Positions 35,679-43,781 of a stretch of DNA of 64,000 bases are shown here, in pieces. The notes under the pieces were generated by a model. The model ran no database searches and was not told the origin of the DNA. It saw only the letters and a program-made list of their open reading frames with translations. The stretch is from Paraburkholderia fungorum. GTDB lineage: Bacteria > Pseudomonadota > Gammaproteobacteria > Burkholderiales > Burkholderiaceae. Numbering within the stretch: the first letter of the stretch is position 1; each line of letters begins with the position of its first letter. The position numbers were made by a program, and so were the translations under genes. The stretch is taken from positions 60,764-124,763 of the forward strand of contig NZ_MCAS01000018.1 of NCBI RefSeq assembly GCF_003610895.1, read 5' to 3'.

Positions 35679-36869
35679 TTAGCTAGCCGCCAATGGCCCC
35701 TCTGTCATGGCCTTGATCAACGCGGCTTTGCCTTCGATTGCCGCACCCAGCAGGGCGAATCCCACCGGACGGTCGCTGGCGGCATGCCGGCATACTGCGC
35801 GCGCCGCATGCTTCGCCGCGCCGCTGGTGGTTTCAATCGACCATGCGCCCTCGCCCTCGGGCGTCACGACGACAGCGGGACTCGCCGGCGTCTTCACGGT
35901 AATCGGCATCACCGGGAAAGCGACGCGCGTGGGCTGCCCGGCCAGCGTGCGCGCGAGCGCTCGCGCTGCATGCATGATCGGCAGGACATACGGCTGCACC
36001 TTGCCGTCGATCGCGGCACAGTCGCCGAGCGCGTAGATATCCGGCGCGCTGGTCCGGCACCACGCATCGGTTCGAATGCCCTGATCGATTTCAAGGCCCG
36101 CTGCCGCGGCAAGCGCCGTGCGCGGCGCAAGGCCGATCGCCGACACGACCAGATCCGCGTCGATCGGCGCGCCTTCGTCGAACGTCAACCGATAGCCATC
36201 GGCCAGGCGGTCGATACGATTCACGCTGCGGCCAGCATGAAAACGGATGCCGCCATCGTCCAGCGCGCGGGCGAATATCTCGCCCACGTCTTGCGGAAGC
36301 AAACGAGCCAGCGGTGTCGAGGCAGGATCGATCAGGCTGACCGCATAACCGGCAGCGGCCAGATCGTTGGCGAACTCGCAGCCGATCAGCCCCGCGCCCA
36401 GAATCGCCACCGAACGGCAACGCGTGAGCGCCAGCCTGAAGCGCGCATAGTCGCCGAGATCGTTGATCGACATCACGTCAGCCGCACCGTCACCCGCCAC
36501 CTTCAGGCGGCGCGGGTCCGCGCCCGTGGCAAGCACCAGCTTGCTGTAGCCGAGCAACGCGTTGTCGGCAATCAGCGTGTGCTCGGCCGGCAAAATGCGC
36601 TCGACATGCTGATGCACGCGAATCCACGCGCCCAGCTGCGACGCCATCGCGATGGCGTCGAAACTCGCCAGCGCTTGCGGCTCTTTCTTCATCGCCAGTG
36701 CATTCGACAACATGGGCTTCGAATAGAAGCTGCCGTCGTCGCGGCTGATCATCACGATCGGCACGGTGCTGTCGAGCTTGCGCAACTCGCGCGCAACCGT
36801 ATAGCCCGCCATGCCCGTGCCGACGATCACCACCGGCAGTCCCTTGTCATTCTGCTGAGCGGCCGTCAT
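35679..36869 (-). CDS. Rubredoxin-NAD(P)+ reductase-like FAD oxidoreductase
   Basis: A 396-residue pyridine nucleotide-disulphide oxidoreductase fold without a redox disulphide. FAD motif GTGMAGYTVARELRKLD at about 17-33, NAD motif VAILGAGLIGCEFANDLAAAGY, and the C-terminal FAD-binding YALGDCAAIDG. This is the rubredoxin reductase pattern (RubB/AlkT). Its ATG overlaps the rubredoxin stop (ATGA at 36869-36866), which fixes its partner: electrons from NAD(P)H to the rubredoxin encoded just upstream. Confidence 0.92.
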   Translation of the reverse strand: MTAAQQNDKGLPVVIVGTGMAGYTVARELRKLDSTVPIVMISRDDGSFYSKPMLSNALAMKKEPQALASFDAIAMASQLGAWIRVHQHVERILPAEHTLIADNALLGYSKLVLATGADPRRLKVAGDGAADVMSINDLGDYARFRLALTRCRSVAILGAGLIGCEFANDLAAAGYAVSLIDPASTPLARLLPQDVGEIFARALDDGGIRFHAGRSVNRIDRLADGYRLTFDEGAPIDADLVVSAIGLAPRTALAAAAGLEIDQGIRTDAWCRTSAPDIYALGDCAAIDGKVQPYVLPIMHAARALARTLAGQPTRVAFPVMPITVKTPASPAVVVTPEGEGAWSIETTSGAAKHAARAVCRHAASDRPVGFALLGAAIEGKAALIKAMTEGPLAAS

Positions 36870-37033
36870 GCGATCACCTGCATTTCAAAGTCGTGTTTGC
36901 CGGTCGCGCAGTCGGGGCACAACCAGTCGTCCGGCACGTCTTCCCAGCGCGTGCCTGGTGCAATGCCCGCCTCCGGCAAACCCAATGCTTCGTCATAGCG
37001 AAAGCCGCAGATCACGCATTCCCATACTTTCAT
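36866..37033 (-). CDS. Rubredoxin
   Basis: A 55-residue frame from ATG 37033: it begins MKVWECVICGFRYDEALGLP and contains GTRWEDVPDDWLCPDC. The four iron ligands are Cys6, Cys9, Cys39 and Cys42 in the two CxxC knuckles, with conserved Tyr14, Trp30 and Trp38. It is a one-iron electron carrier. The stop overlaps the reductase start, and the Rieske oxygenase gene is 48 bp upstream in the same operon, so it probably links reductase and oxygenase. Confidence 0.97.
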   Translation of the reverse strand: MKVWECVICGFRYDEALGLPEAGIAPGTRWEDVPDDWLCPDCATGKHDFEMQVIA

Positions 37034-37081
37034 GGCTTCTCTCCCGAATCACGCATCCCGATTCCCGAATCACGCCGCGAA

Positions 37082-38149
37082 CTAGCGCACATAGTTCTGG
37101 CCGAGACCGATTTCGGCCAGAGCCCGACGGTAGGCGCCCGACGAACGGTCGGCAAGAATCGGCGCTTCCGCCGCGCGGTCGATCGGCAGATCTTCCGGGC
37201 GCTGCTGTTCGACAATCGCGCGATCTTCTTCGAACACCTGACGATTGAATGCGTAGACGTCTTCGAGCGGCAAATCCTTATCGAAGTTACGCACGATCGG
37301 CACGAACAGACGTGTCTTGCGCGCGGACACCGGGCTCGCGGCATTCAGGATCGACAGGCGGCCGTTTTCAGGGAAATGAACGGTCAGGCGCGCAAAAAAC
37401 GGCACGTCCACGTCGAAGAAGCGGTGCCACAGATAGCCCTCCGGCGCGCGATGCTGCATCGACTTCGGGAAGTTGCTGACCGTGCTCACGTACTCCGCAT
37501 GCATGCCGCGTTCGCGCCGCTCAACCGAGTACTGCGGCACCACCGGGTTGTGCCGGTCGGCGAAACTGTCGTGGTGAATCCACGCGAAATGCGCGACGTC
37601 GATAAAGCCTTCGGTCTGACGTCCCGCCGAGGCGTTGATGTCGATCGAGGGCGGCAGGATCTGCTGGAAGTCGGGGTCATTCCAGTGGGGAAACGCGGGC
37701 AACGCTTCGGTGCCGCCACCCAGCGAGACCCACACGAGACCGTAGGCTTCCTGCGTCGCATACGTGACGAGGTGCAGACGCTCGGGAATCGGGCCGTCCG
37801 TTTGCGACGGAATGTGCTTGCACTTGCCGTCGCCGCCGTACGCGAGACCGTGATACGGACACACGATATTGCCGTTATCGACCCACCCCTGGCTGAGCGG
37901 CGCGCCACGATGCGGACAGATATCGCGCGCGCTCACCAGTTGTCCGTTAGAACGGAACACGACCAGCGGTTCGTCGAGCAGCGTCACGCTGACGGGTTTG
38001 TCGGTCACGTCGGCGGCGAACGCCACCGGATGCCAGTAGCGGCTGAGAATCTCCCAGTCGTGGCTATCGAAAGTGCAGTGACGGGGTAAAGCGGGGGAAC
38101 GCTGAAATGTCAGCGGCGCGGTGCTAGCAGTGGCGATGGCGGAACTCAT
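37082..38149 (-). CDS. Rieske non-haem iron oxygenase, alpha subunit
   Basis: A 355-residue terminal oxygenase. The Rieske [2Fe-2S] ligands are Cys78, His80, Cys97 and His100 (CPHRG...CPYHG). The mononuclear iron site is in DVAHFAWIHHDSF, with a carboxylate expected in the later EEDRAIVEQQ helix. No small beta subunit or ferredoxin gene is present; size and layout fit the three-component, alpha-only class (VanA-like demethylases and monooxygenases). The substrate is unknown. The ATG at 38149 has GGAG 6 nt upstream. It is the first gene of an operon with rubredoxin and rubredoxin reductase, which suggests the carrier is a rubredoxin rather than a ferredoxin. Confidence 0.92.
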   Translation of the reverse strand: MSSAIATASTAPLTFQRSPALPRHCTFDSHDWEILSRYWHPVAFAADVTDKPVSVTLLDEPLVVFRSNGQLVSARDICPHRGAPLSQGWVDNGNIVCPYHGLAYGGDGKCKHIPSQTDGPIPERLHLVTYATQEAYGLVWVSLGGGTEALPAFPHWNDPDFQQILPPSIDINASAGRQTEGFIDVAHFAWIHHDSFADRHNPVVPQYSVERRERGMHAEYVSTVSNFPKSMQHRAPEGYLWHRFFDVDVPFFARLTVHFPENGRLSILNAASPVSARKTRLFVPIVRNFDKDLPLEDVYAFNRQVFEEDRAIVEQQRPEDLPIDRAAEAPILADRSSGAYRRALAEIGLGQNYVR

Positions 38150-38287
38150 ACATGTCTCCAAAACCTGTGGGGGTTCTTCGCGCTTATGGTCTGTCCCCGG
38201 GGAGATTTCCTGCGGGGCGTCTTGAGCGCGTGGAGAGAACGATAGCGGGATGAGGTCCGCCGACCCATCCCCGGAAGTGCATCTAGT

Positions 38288-38307
38288 CTATGTACGAAAA
38301 AGCATAG
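38288..38307. promoter_or_regulatory. Inverted repeat upstream of the Rieske operon
   Basis: CTATG (38288-38292) and CATAG (38303-38307) form a 5-10-5 dyad about 140 bp upstream of the oxygenase start. It is a plausible operator for a LysR- or other dimeric regulator. No convincing sigma-70 pair is visible nearby. Confidence 0.3.
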
Positions 38308-38346
38308 GGTGGCGTCGTATCGCTGGATCGGCGCCTGCTGAAACGC

Positions 38347-38847
38347 CTACGACGCGCGTGGCAGCGCGGCTTCGATGAACACTGCGCACAACGCTTCCAT
38401 GCCCTTCGCGTCTTCGGCGTCGAAGCGCGCGACAACCGGGCTGTCGACATCCCACACGCCGATCAACGTGCCGTCCGGTGCGACCAGCGGCACGACGATT
38501 TCCGATTGCGATGCCGAATCGCAGGCGATATGGCCGGGGAACTCATGCACATCGCGCACCACTTGCGTCTGACGCGTTTGCGCTGCCGTGCCGCACACGC
38601 CCTTGCCAAGCGCGATACGTACGCAAGCGGGCTTGCCCTGGAACGGCCCGACCACCAGTTCGCGGCCGTCATGGAAGTAAAAGCCCGCCCAGTTCAGATC
38701 GCTGAGGGAATGGAAAACGAACGCGGAAAAGTTCGCGGCGTTGGCGATCCAGTCGGATTCGCCGGCAAGCAGCGCGCGCGCCTGGGCGACCAGTTCTTCG
38801 TATTGCGCGGCTTTGGGCAGATGCGAGGCGGAGGAGATTTCGAACAT
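38347..38847 (-). CDS. Free methionine-(R)-sulfoxide reductase (GAF domain)
   Basis: A 166-residue single GAF-domain enzyme of the fRMsr family, which reduces free Met-R-sulfoxide with thioredoxin-type electrons. The three catalytic or resolving cysteines are present: Cys75 (GKPACVRI), Cys85 (GKGVCGTA) and Cys109 (HIACDSAS). The motif LNWAGFYF and the end GVWDVDSP match the family. The ATG at 38847 starts MFEISSASHLPKAAQYEEL, the normal N-terminus; a longer frame from 38940 is unlikely. Confidence 0.93.
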   Translation of the reverse strand: MFEISSASHLPKAAQYEELVAQARALLAGESDWIANAANFSAFVFHSLSDLNWAGFYFHDGRELVVGPFQGKPACVRIALGKGVCGTAAQTRQTQVVRDVHEFPGHIACDSASQSEIVVPLVAPDGTLIGVWDVDSPVVARFDAEDAKGMEALCAVFIEAALPRAS

Positions 38848-38987
38848 GACGGCGTCCGTGATGAGAGCGGAAAGAGGAACGGCAAGGCGTGCAGTGTAAA
38901 GCAAGCCGCTGTTTCCTTCACGGTGCGCCACGTTCGGCATACCGCCCTCTTTCGGCGCGCGCTGCGTGCGCCACTACGCGCGTTCTG

Positions 38988-39014
38988 ACGGCGCTATCCG
39001 GACAATAGCGCCGT
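38988..39014 (-). terminator. Strong hairpin after the molbindin gene
   Basis: ACGGCGCTAT (38988-38997) and ATAGCGCCGT (39005-39014) make a perfect 10-bp stem with a 7-nt loop, 21 bp downstream of the molbindin stop. No T tract follows on either strand, so it may be a weak terminator or an mRNA 3'-end stabiliser. Confidence 0.5.
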
Positions 39015-39035
39015 AGACAAATCAAACGTGAAGCC

Positions 39036-39458
39036 TTATTCGACGCCGACGATCACGCTCGATGCCTTGAAAATCGCCGTCGCCGCTTTGCCGCTCGCGA
39101 GGCCAAGGCGATCGACGCTTTCATTGGTGATGATCGCAGCGATCTGCGCACCGCCCGCGCTGATCGTCACTTCCGAATTCACAGCGCCCTTGGTGACCGC
39201 CGACACCGTACCGGCGATGCAGTTGCGCGCCGACACCTGGCTCTTCGTCACGTCGACCATCACGATCACCGACGACGCCTTGACGAGGGCAAACGCCTTC
39301 TTGCCGGCGGCGAGGCCGAGCGAGGTCGCGCTGCCGTGCGTGATGATCGCGACGATCTCGAGACCGTCCTGGGTGCGCAACGTGACTTCGTCGTTCACCG
39401 CGCCGTGTTTGACTTCGGCGACTTCGCCGGCGAATTGATTGCGTGCGCTGGTTTGCAT
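39036..39458 (-). CDS. Di-Mop (TOBE) molybdate-binding protein
   Basis: A 140-residue molbindin made of two tandem Mop/TOBE domains (about 1-70 and 73-140). Each carries SARNxxxG...GAVNxEVT near its start and a closing KASSVIVxV strand; the pair is internally similar. Such ModG-like proteins store and buffer molybdate in the cytoplasm. No mod transport gene is near. A good Shine-Dalgarno (CAGGAGAAC) precedes the ATG at 39458. Tungstate binding is also possible. Confidence 0.93.
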   Translation of the reverse strand: MQTSARNQFAGEVAEVKHGAVNDEVTLRTQDGLEIVAIITHGSATSLGLAAGKKAFALVKASSVIVMVDVTKSQVSARNCIAGTVSAVTKGAVNSEVTISAGGAQIAAIITNESVDRLGLASGKAATAIFKASSVIVGVE

Positions 39459-39554
39459 GTTGTTCTCCTGGTTGATGAGCCTCGTAGAAGACGCTTCGAG
39501 GCGATAGATCCGATGTGACGAAACGCTCAGCCCGAGTGGCTGTTAGTGCCTGAA

Positions 39555-39624
39555 GTGCGATGTCGCACAGCCGCGATTGACGATTCGAACCCCAATGAAA
39601 CCACATAAGGGTTGTATAAATACA
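39555..39624. promoter_or_regulatory. Two palindromes in the molbindin/NlpC divergent region
   Basis: GTGCGA-TG-TCGCAC (39555-39568) is a perfect 6-bp-arm dyad and TGTAT-AA-ATACA (39613-39624) a perfect 5-bp-arm dyad. The second contains TATAAA, a possible -10. Both lie between divergent genes and could be operators. Neither matches the long ModE box convincingly. Confidence 0.35.
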
Positions 39625-39716
39625 CTCATAACGCTGTGAAAACACAGGCATCCTCCGTCTGGCCCGTCGTGCGACACCGTATCATCGTGCCCTTGGACCT
39701 CTCACTGTCGAACCTT

Positions 39717-41393
39717 ATGCCTGTCGCCGTCCTGCCCCGCGCTGCCGCCCGCTTTGCCGCGCGTTTTGCCGTGTGTTTTACCGCGCGTTTTACCGAACAC
39801 CTCGCCGCCCGGTTGCCGGACCTCCGCCGTGCTGCAACCTTATGCGTGGCGCTTACCGCCGCCGCGACTTTCACAGCCTGCAGCAATCCATCGCCGGCGC
39901 GCGACGCCCACGCGAACGTCGACACGATCGCGTTGTTCCCGATCGCCAATTACGACCAGAACGTCGACCACTGGCTTGACCCGGACAGCCCCGGCTACGA
40001 CCAGCCGTTCCTGAGCGCCGCGGATCAGCACGCGCACTTCATGGCCCTCTACGCGCGCTATTTCGGCACCGGCACGAGCGCGCCGTCGCCGTGGAATTCC
40101 GCCTACGTGGCGATGCGCGTCTATCGTCAGCAGGGCGCGGACATTGTTGCGTTGCAGCAGCGCCGCATCGATAAATTCGACAACACGGGCAAGAGCGGCG
40201 CGGCGCTTGGTTACGGCGAAAATTTCCGCCCGCACGACAAGGCGTGGATCGACGCGATCGCGCAGAACATGGCGGTCGAACAGTTCACGCAGAAGGCCGC
40301 CTACACACCCGAACGCCGCGCGATCGCCACCGGCAACCTGATGGTGCGCGAGCTGCCGACCATGGACCCATCGTTCTACGACCGGCACCTGGCCGGCGAG
40401 GGCTATCCGTTCGACAACCTGCAGATCTCGGCGGTGCGCCCCGGCACGCCGCTGTATGTGCTGGGCACCAGCGCCGACGGTGCGTGGCGCTACGTGCAGA
40501 CGCCCGACGTGCAAGGCTGGGTGCGCAGCGACGGTGTCGCGCTGAGCGACGACACCTTCGTCGACACGTGGCGCGCCGCCGCCGCGAAGTCGCTTGGCGC
40601 CGTGACGGTCGCATCGGCGCCGGTGCGCGACAGCCACGGCGTGTTCCGCTTCGACGCGCCCGCCGGCACCCTGCTGCCACTCGTCCCCGGCAACGCCACG
40701 CGGCCCGCAACCCAACCTGACGAGGCGGCCAGCGCAACCGCCGATGTGCCAGCCTCCCGCAAACTGCTGGTTCCGGTGCGCGACGTGGACGGCCAGGCGA
40801 TCATCCGCACCGCTCAACTGAACGACGCGCAAATCGCTCCCATGCCGCTCGCCGCCACCCCGCGGCATCTGGCAATGCTGATGAAAACGTTGATCGGCCG
40901 GCCCTACGGGTGGGGCAATAGCGGCCTCTATAACGATTGTTCGTCGGAACTGCAGAGCATCTTCGCGACCTTCGGCGTGTGGCTGCCACGCCATTCGTCG
41001 ACCCAAATGAGCGCGGGACGCATGATCGATCTGTCCGCGTCGACACCTGCGCAACGGCTCGACTACCTCGCCGAGCACGGCGAAGCGTTGCGCACGCTGA
41101 TCTACATCGGCGGCCACGTGATGCTCTACATCGGCAACACAACTCGCAACGGCGTCACGGTGCCGGTGGTCTATCAGGACGTATGGGGCTTACGTCCAGC
41201 CGACAATAGCCGGCGCGCGGTGATCGGCGGCTCGGTGATCCTGCCGCTGCTCGAACACATCCCGGAAGACGCGACCTTGCAGTCGCTCGCGGCCACCCCG
41301 ACGTTCCAGATCAGCATTCTCGGCGCGCCGGGCGGTGCTGCGGCGCCGTCCACGCCCGCCGCACCGGCTGACGACGACAATCCGGCCGGTTGA
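39717..41393 (+). CDS. SH3-domain NlpC/P60-type peptidoglycan hydrolase
   Basis: A large exported protein (558 residues from ATG 39717). After an Ala/Arg/Phe-rich leader comes a hydrophobic signal-like stretch (AATLCVALTAAATFTACS) that may be a lipoprotein signal, though Phe at -3 is unusual. The middle holds SH3-type wall-binding modules (around NLMVRELPTMDPSFYD and GWVRSDGVALSDD), and the C-terminus an NlpC/P60 domain with Cys408 (YNDCSSE) and His467 (GGHVMLYIG). These match multi-domain enzymes that cut stem peptides of peptidoglycan in the periplasm. The start is uncertain: an in-frame candidate at 39612 exists and the leader contains a 12-bp repeat. Confidence 0.82.
   Translation: MPVAVLPRAAARFAARFAVCFTARFTEHLAARLPDLRRAATLCVALTAAATFTACSNPSPARDAHANVDTIALFPIANYDQNVDHWLDPDSPGYDQPFLSAADQHAHFMALYARYFGTGTSAPSPWNSAYVAMRVYRQQGADIVALQQRRIDKFDNTGKSGAALGYGENFRPHDKAWIDAIAQNMAVEQFTQKAAYTPERRAIATGNLMVRELPTMDPSFYDRHLAGEGYPFDNLQISAVRPGTPLYVLGTSADGAWRYVQTPDVQGWVRSDGVALSDDTFVDTWRAAAAKSLGAVTVASAPVRDSHGVFRFDAPAGTLLPLVPGNATRPATQPDEAASATADVPASRKLLVPVRDVDGQAIIRTAQLNDAQIAPMPLAATPRHLAMLMKTLIGRPYGWGNSGLYNDCSSELQSIFATFGVWLPRHSSTQMSAGRMIDLSASTPAQRLDYLAEHGEALRTLIYIGGHVMLYIGNTTRNGVTVPVVYQDVWGLRPADNSRRAVIGGSVILPLLEHIPEDATLQSLAATPTFQISILGAPGGAAAPSTPAAPADDDNPAG
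39744..39791 (+). repeat. 12-bp tandem repeat (4 units) in the leader of the NlpC gene
   Basis: Four units follow in frame: GCCGCCCGCTTT, GCCGCGCGTTTT, GCCGTGTGTTTT and ACCGCGCGTTTT, encoding AARF-AARF-AVCF-TARF. The repeat sits before the hydrophobic signal core, so expansion or contraction would change leader length without shifting the frame. It may instead lie in untranslated leader if the true start is downstream. Confidence 0.75.
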
Positions 41394-41581
41394 AATAGCG
41401 CGGCAAAGAGACATCCGGGCCGGTCGAACCTGCACGGCGTCGACGTGCTGCACGAGCATGGCCAAAAATATTTTTCCCGGAGTGTCGATTCGAAGGCGGC
41501 TCACACGTCATAACGTTGAAGACCTGGCTCACGCAGCCGGTCTTTCAATTCACGAACCTGTTACTTCAAGGAGTCGCCGTC

Positions 41582-42052
41582 ATGTCCAGCCCCGCTGTCA
41601 AACCGATCCCGGACGGGATGCACTCGCTGACCCCGTATCTGATCTGCGCCAATGCCGCGGACGCGATCGCGTTCTACGCCAAGGCTTTCAACGCCGTCGA
41701 GCAATTCCGCCTGCCCGGGCCCGGCGGCAAGGTGATGCACGCCTGTCTGAAAATCGGCGACTCCATGCTGATGCTGACCGACGAATGGCCTGACCACAAC
41801 GCGCTGGGCCCGAACTCGCTGAAAGGCACACCGGTTACGATTCATCACTACGTCGAAGATGTCGACGCCAGTTTCAAGCAGGCCGTCGATGCGGGCGCGA
41901 CCGTCGCCATGCCGCTTGCCGACATGTTCTGGGGCGACCGCTACTGCCAGTTGAAGGATCCGTTCGGCCACAGTTGGTCGCTTGCCACACACAAGCGCGA
42001 CCTGAGCCCGGAAGAAATTCAGAAAAATATGCAGGGTATGGAGTGCGGCTAA
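41582..42052 (+). CDS. VOC-family (PhnB/glyoxalase-like) protein
   Basis: A 156-residue vicinal-oxygen-chelate protein of the PhnB-like group: HSLTPYLICANAADAIAFYAKAF at the start, HACLKIGDSMLMLTDEWPD, HHYVEDVDASFKQAVDAGATV and a closing DRYCQLKDPFGHSWSLATHK. Function is not determined; members include glyoxalases, extradiol dioxygenases and resistance proteins. A clear AAGGAG precedes the ATG at 41582. The 188-bp gap after the NlpC gene shows no terminator. Confidence 0.88.
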   Translation: MSSPAVKPIPDGMHSLTPYLICANAADAIAFYAKAFNAVEQFRLPGPGGKVMHACLKIGDSMLMLTDEWPDHNALGPNSLKGTPVTIHHYVEDVDASFKQAVDAGATVAMPLADMFWGDRYCQLKDPFGHSWSLATHKRDLSPEEIQKNMQGMECG

Positions 42053-42168
42053 AACCAGGCCGCGCCTTACCCACGATCGGCATCGTGTAGCTCGATTGGG
42101 CTTATCGGCGCGATCGGCGCAATCTTTGATAGGATCGGTCTCGACCCATAAACGGCGGGACATGAACG

Positions 42169-43377
42169 GTGCGCGTCAACCATCAGGCTTTCTTCTGCTC
42201 GCTGTTTGTCGCGCGTCTCGCCGATCAGGTGCTGCTGTTTCTCGTGCCGCTCGTCGTATTTCAGACGACACACCAGGTATCGTGGTCAGGGCTCGCGTTT
42301 TTTATCGAAACGCTGCCGCGCTACCTGGTCTTTCCCTTCTTCGGTGCGTTATGCGACCGCGTCTCGCCGCTGCGGCTGATGCGGGTCAGTCAGACCGTGC
42401 GCGCGCTGGTGTGTTTCGGCGGCGTGCTGGCGTATGTGCTGTTTGGCGGCATCGGCTGGCTGATCGCTTTGTCCGCGTTGTGCGGTGTGCTCACGAGCCA
42501 GGGGCTGGTTGCACGCGAAGTGATGCTGCCGCAAATTTTCAGCACGCAGCAGTTTCAGCGGGTACTCGCCTACTCGCAGTTGGCCGATCAACTGGGCTTC
42601 GTACTGGGTCCGATGCTGGCCGCGCTGCTGCTCGGCTTGTGGCGCTGGGAGTGGGTGGTCGGCGCAACCGGCGCGCTGTTTTTACTGGCCGATGCGACGC
42701 TGCTGCTGTGGGAGCGCACCAGCGGTTTCCGCGCCAGCGCTCCGCATCCGGCTGAACCCGGTCATTGGACGATGCCGCTGCGCATCGCGCTGCGCCATGT
42801 GCTGGTGCTGCCTGGCCTGAAAAAAGTCGTGCTGCTCGCCGCCGCCGAAAATCTGGTGATCGGCGTGACCCTTGCGACTTCCGCCGCGATGGTGACCGGC
42901 TTTCACGCGCAATCGAACCGCTACTATGCTGGCCTGCAAACGGCCGGCGCCGTCGCCACGGTGCTGATTCTTTTGACGATCGCGCGTAACGCCTGGCCCG
43001 CGCGCATGCTTGGTCTCGTCGCCTTCATCTCAATCTGTGCGGGCGGCGTGATCGCCGGCGCGAGCGCGGCACCGTGGGGCTACGCGCTCGGTTTTCTGCT
43101 GATCGTGGGCTTCGACAAGATGTTCAACGTCTACATCCGCAGCGCGCGGCAGAAAATCATCCCACCCGAAGACTACGGCAAGACGACCGGCGTAGTAATC
43201 CTGCTGAACAACATGACGCAACCGCTCGCCGGTTTGCTGGTCGGCGTGTTTTCGGCGCGGGCCCAAACCGGCTTGTTGATCGTGGCTCTTTCAGCGGCGA
43301 TGGGCTGCATCGGCGCGGCGGTATCGATCGGCGCCGCGCTATCGCGGCGCAGGCGCCCGCTAGCGCTTGGGGAATAA
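42169..43377 (+). CDS. MFS transporter
   Basis: A 402-residue major facilitator with about 12 hydrophobic segments. The loop between helices 2 and 3 reads FGALCDRVSPLRLMRVSQ, close to the MFS G-x-x-x-D-R motif. Overall it resembles enterobactin-exporter-like or MFS_3 efflux proteins, but the substrate is unknown. The start is GTG at 42169 with GGCGGGA at 42154-42160; an ATG at 42162 is in another frame. Confidence 0.85.
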   Translation: MRVNHQAFFCSLFVARLADQVLLFLVPLVVFQTTHQVSWSGLAFFIETLPRYLVFPFFGALCDRVSPLRLMRVSQTVRALVCFGGVLAYVLFGGIGWLIALSALCGVLTSQGLVAREVMLPQIFSTQQFQRVLAYSQLADQLGFVLGPMLAALLLGLWRWEWVVGATGALFLLADATLLLWERTSGFRASAPHPAEPGHWTMPLRIALRHVLVLPGLKKVVLLAAAENLVIGVTLATSAAMVTGFHAQSNRYYAGLQTAGAVATVLILLTIARNAWPARMLGLVAFISICAGGVIAGASAAPWGYALGFLLIVGFDKMFNVYIRSARQKIIPPEDYGKTTGVVILLNNMTQPLAGLLVGVFSARAQTGLLIVALSAAMGCIGAAVSIGAALSRRRRPLALGE

Positions 43378-43527
43378 AACCGCGGACAGACCTGAAAACC
43401 ACAAAAAACACGGCTCGTTTGAAAGGCCCACGAGCAACCAGAGTAAATGAGTCGATACAAACGAAGACACTAAGCGAAAAGAAACACGAGAACAAAACCC
43501 TACAACTGGTTTCATGAAGCACCGTTC

Positions 43528-43705
43528 GGCGCGCGCAGCGCCGCCGGAAGTATGACGCCCTTGTCACGAGCGCCGAATGTGCGGGGGCACAGATTCCAGA
43601 TGCACCACTACCGTGGCTGCGCGGGGGACCCGCTTATACGCTGGCGGTGTGAAGCCGCTTTCTTTGCTTATCTTTCTTTGCGGCGGCAAAGAAAGTAAGT
43701 GCCGC
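43528..43705. repeat. Dispersed structured repeat, copy 1
   Basis: About 170 bp matching 62648-62818 in the same orientation, colinear without gaps for the first ~115 bp (constant offset of 19,120). Long identical blocks include GGCGCGCGCAGCGCCGCCGG, GATTCCAGATGCACCACTAC and GCGCGGGGGACCCGCTTA. The 3' end is a perfect hairpin, CTTTCTTTGC (43672-43681) with GCAAAGAAAG (43686-43695); CTTTCTTTGC also occurs at 43658-43667, so the right arm has two possible partners. It fills most of the 404-bp gap between the MFS and transglutaminase-like genes (43378-43781). The rest of the gap is A-rich and unremarkable. Confidence 0.85.
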
Positions 43706-43781
43706 CCCGCACAGGGGCAACACTAATAAACCAATAAGAAATCAAGGAAAGGCCAAAGAAAAATCCAGAACAAGCCCCGCA

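Noticed and set aside
39575..39600. TTCGAA-containing stretch resembling a tRNA T-loop on the minus strand
   Set aside because: Flanking bases do not pair into a T-stem and no acceptor or anticodon arm can be drawn.
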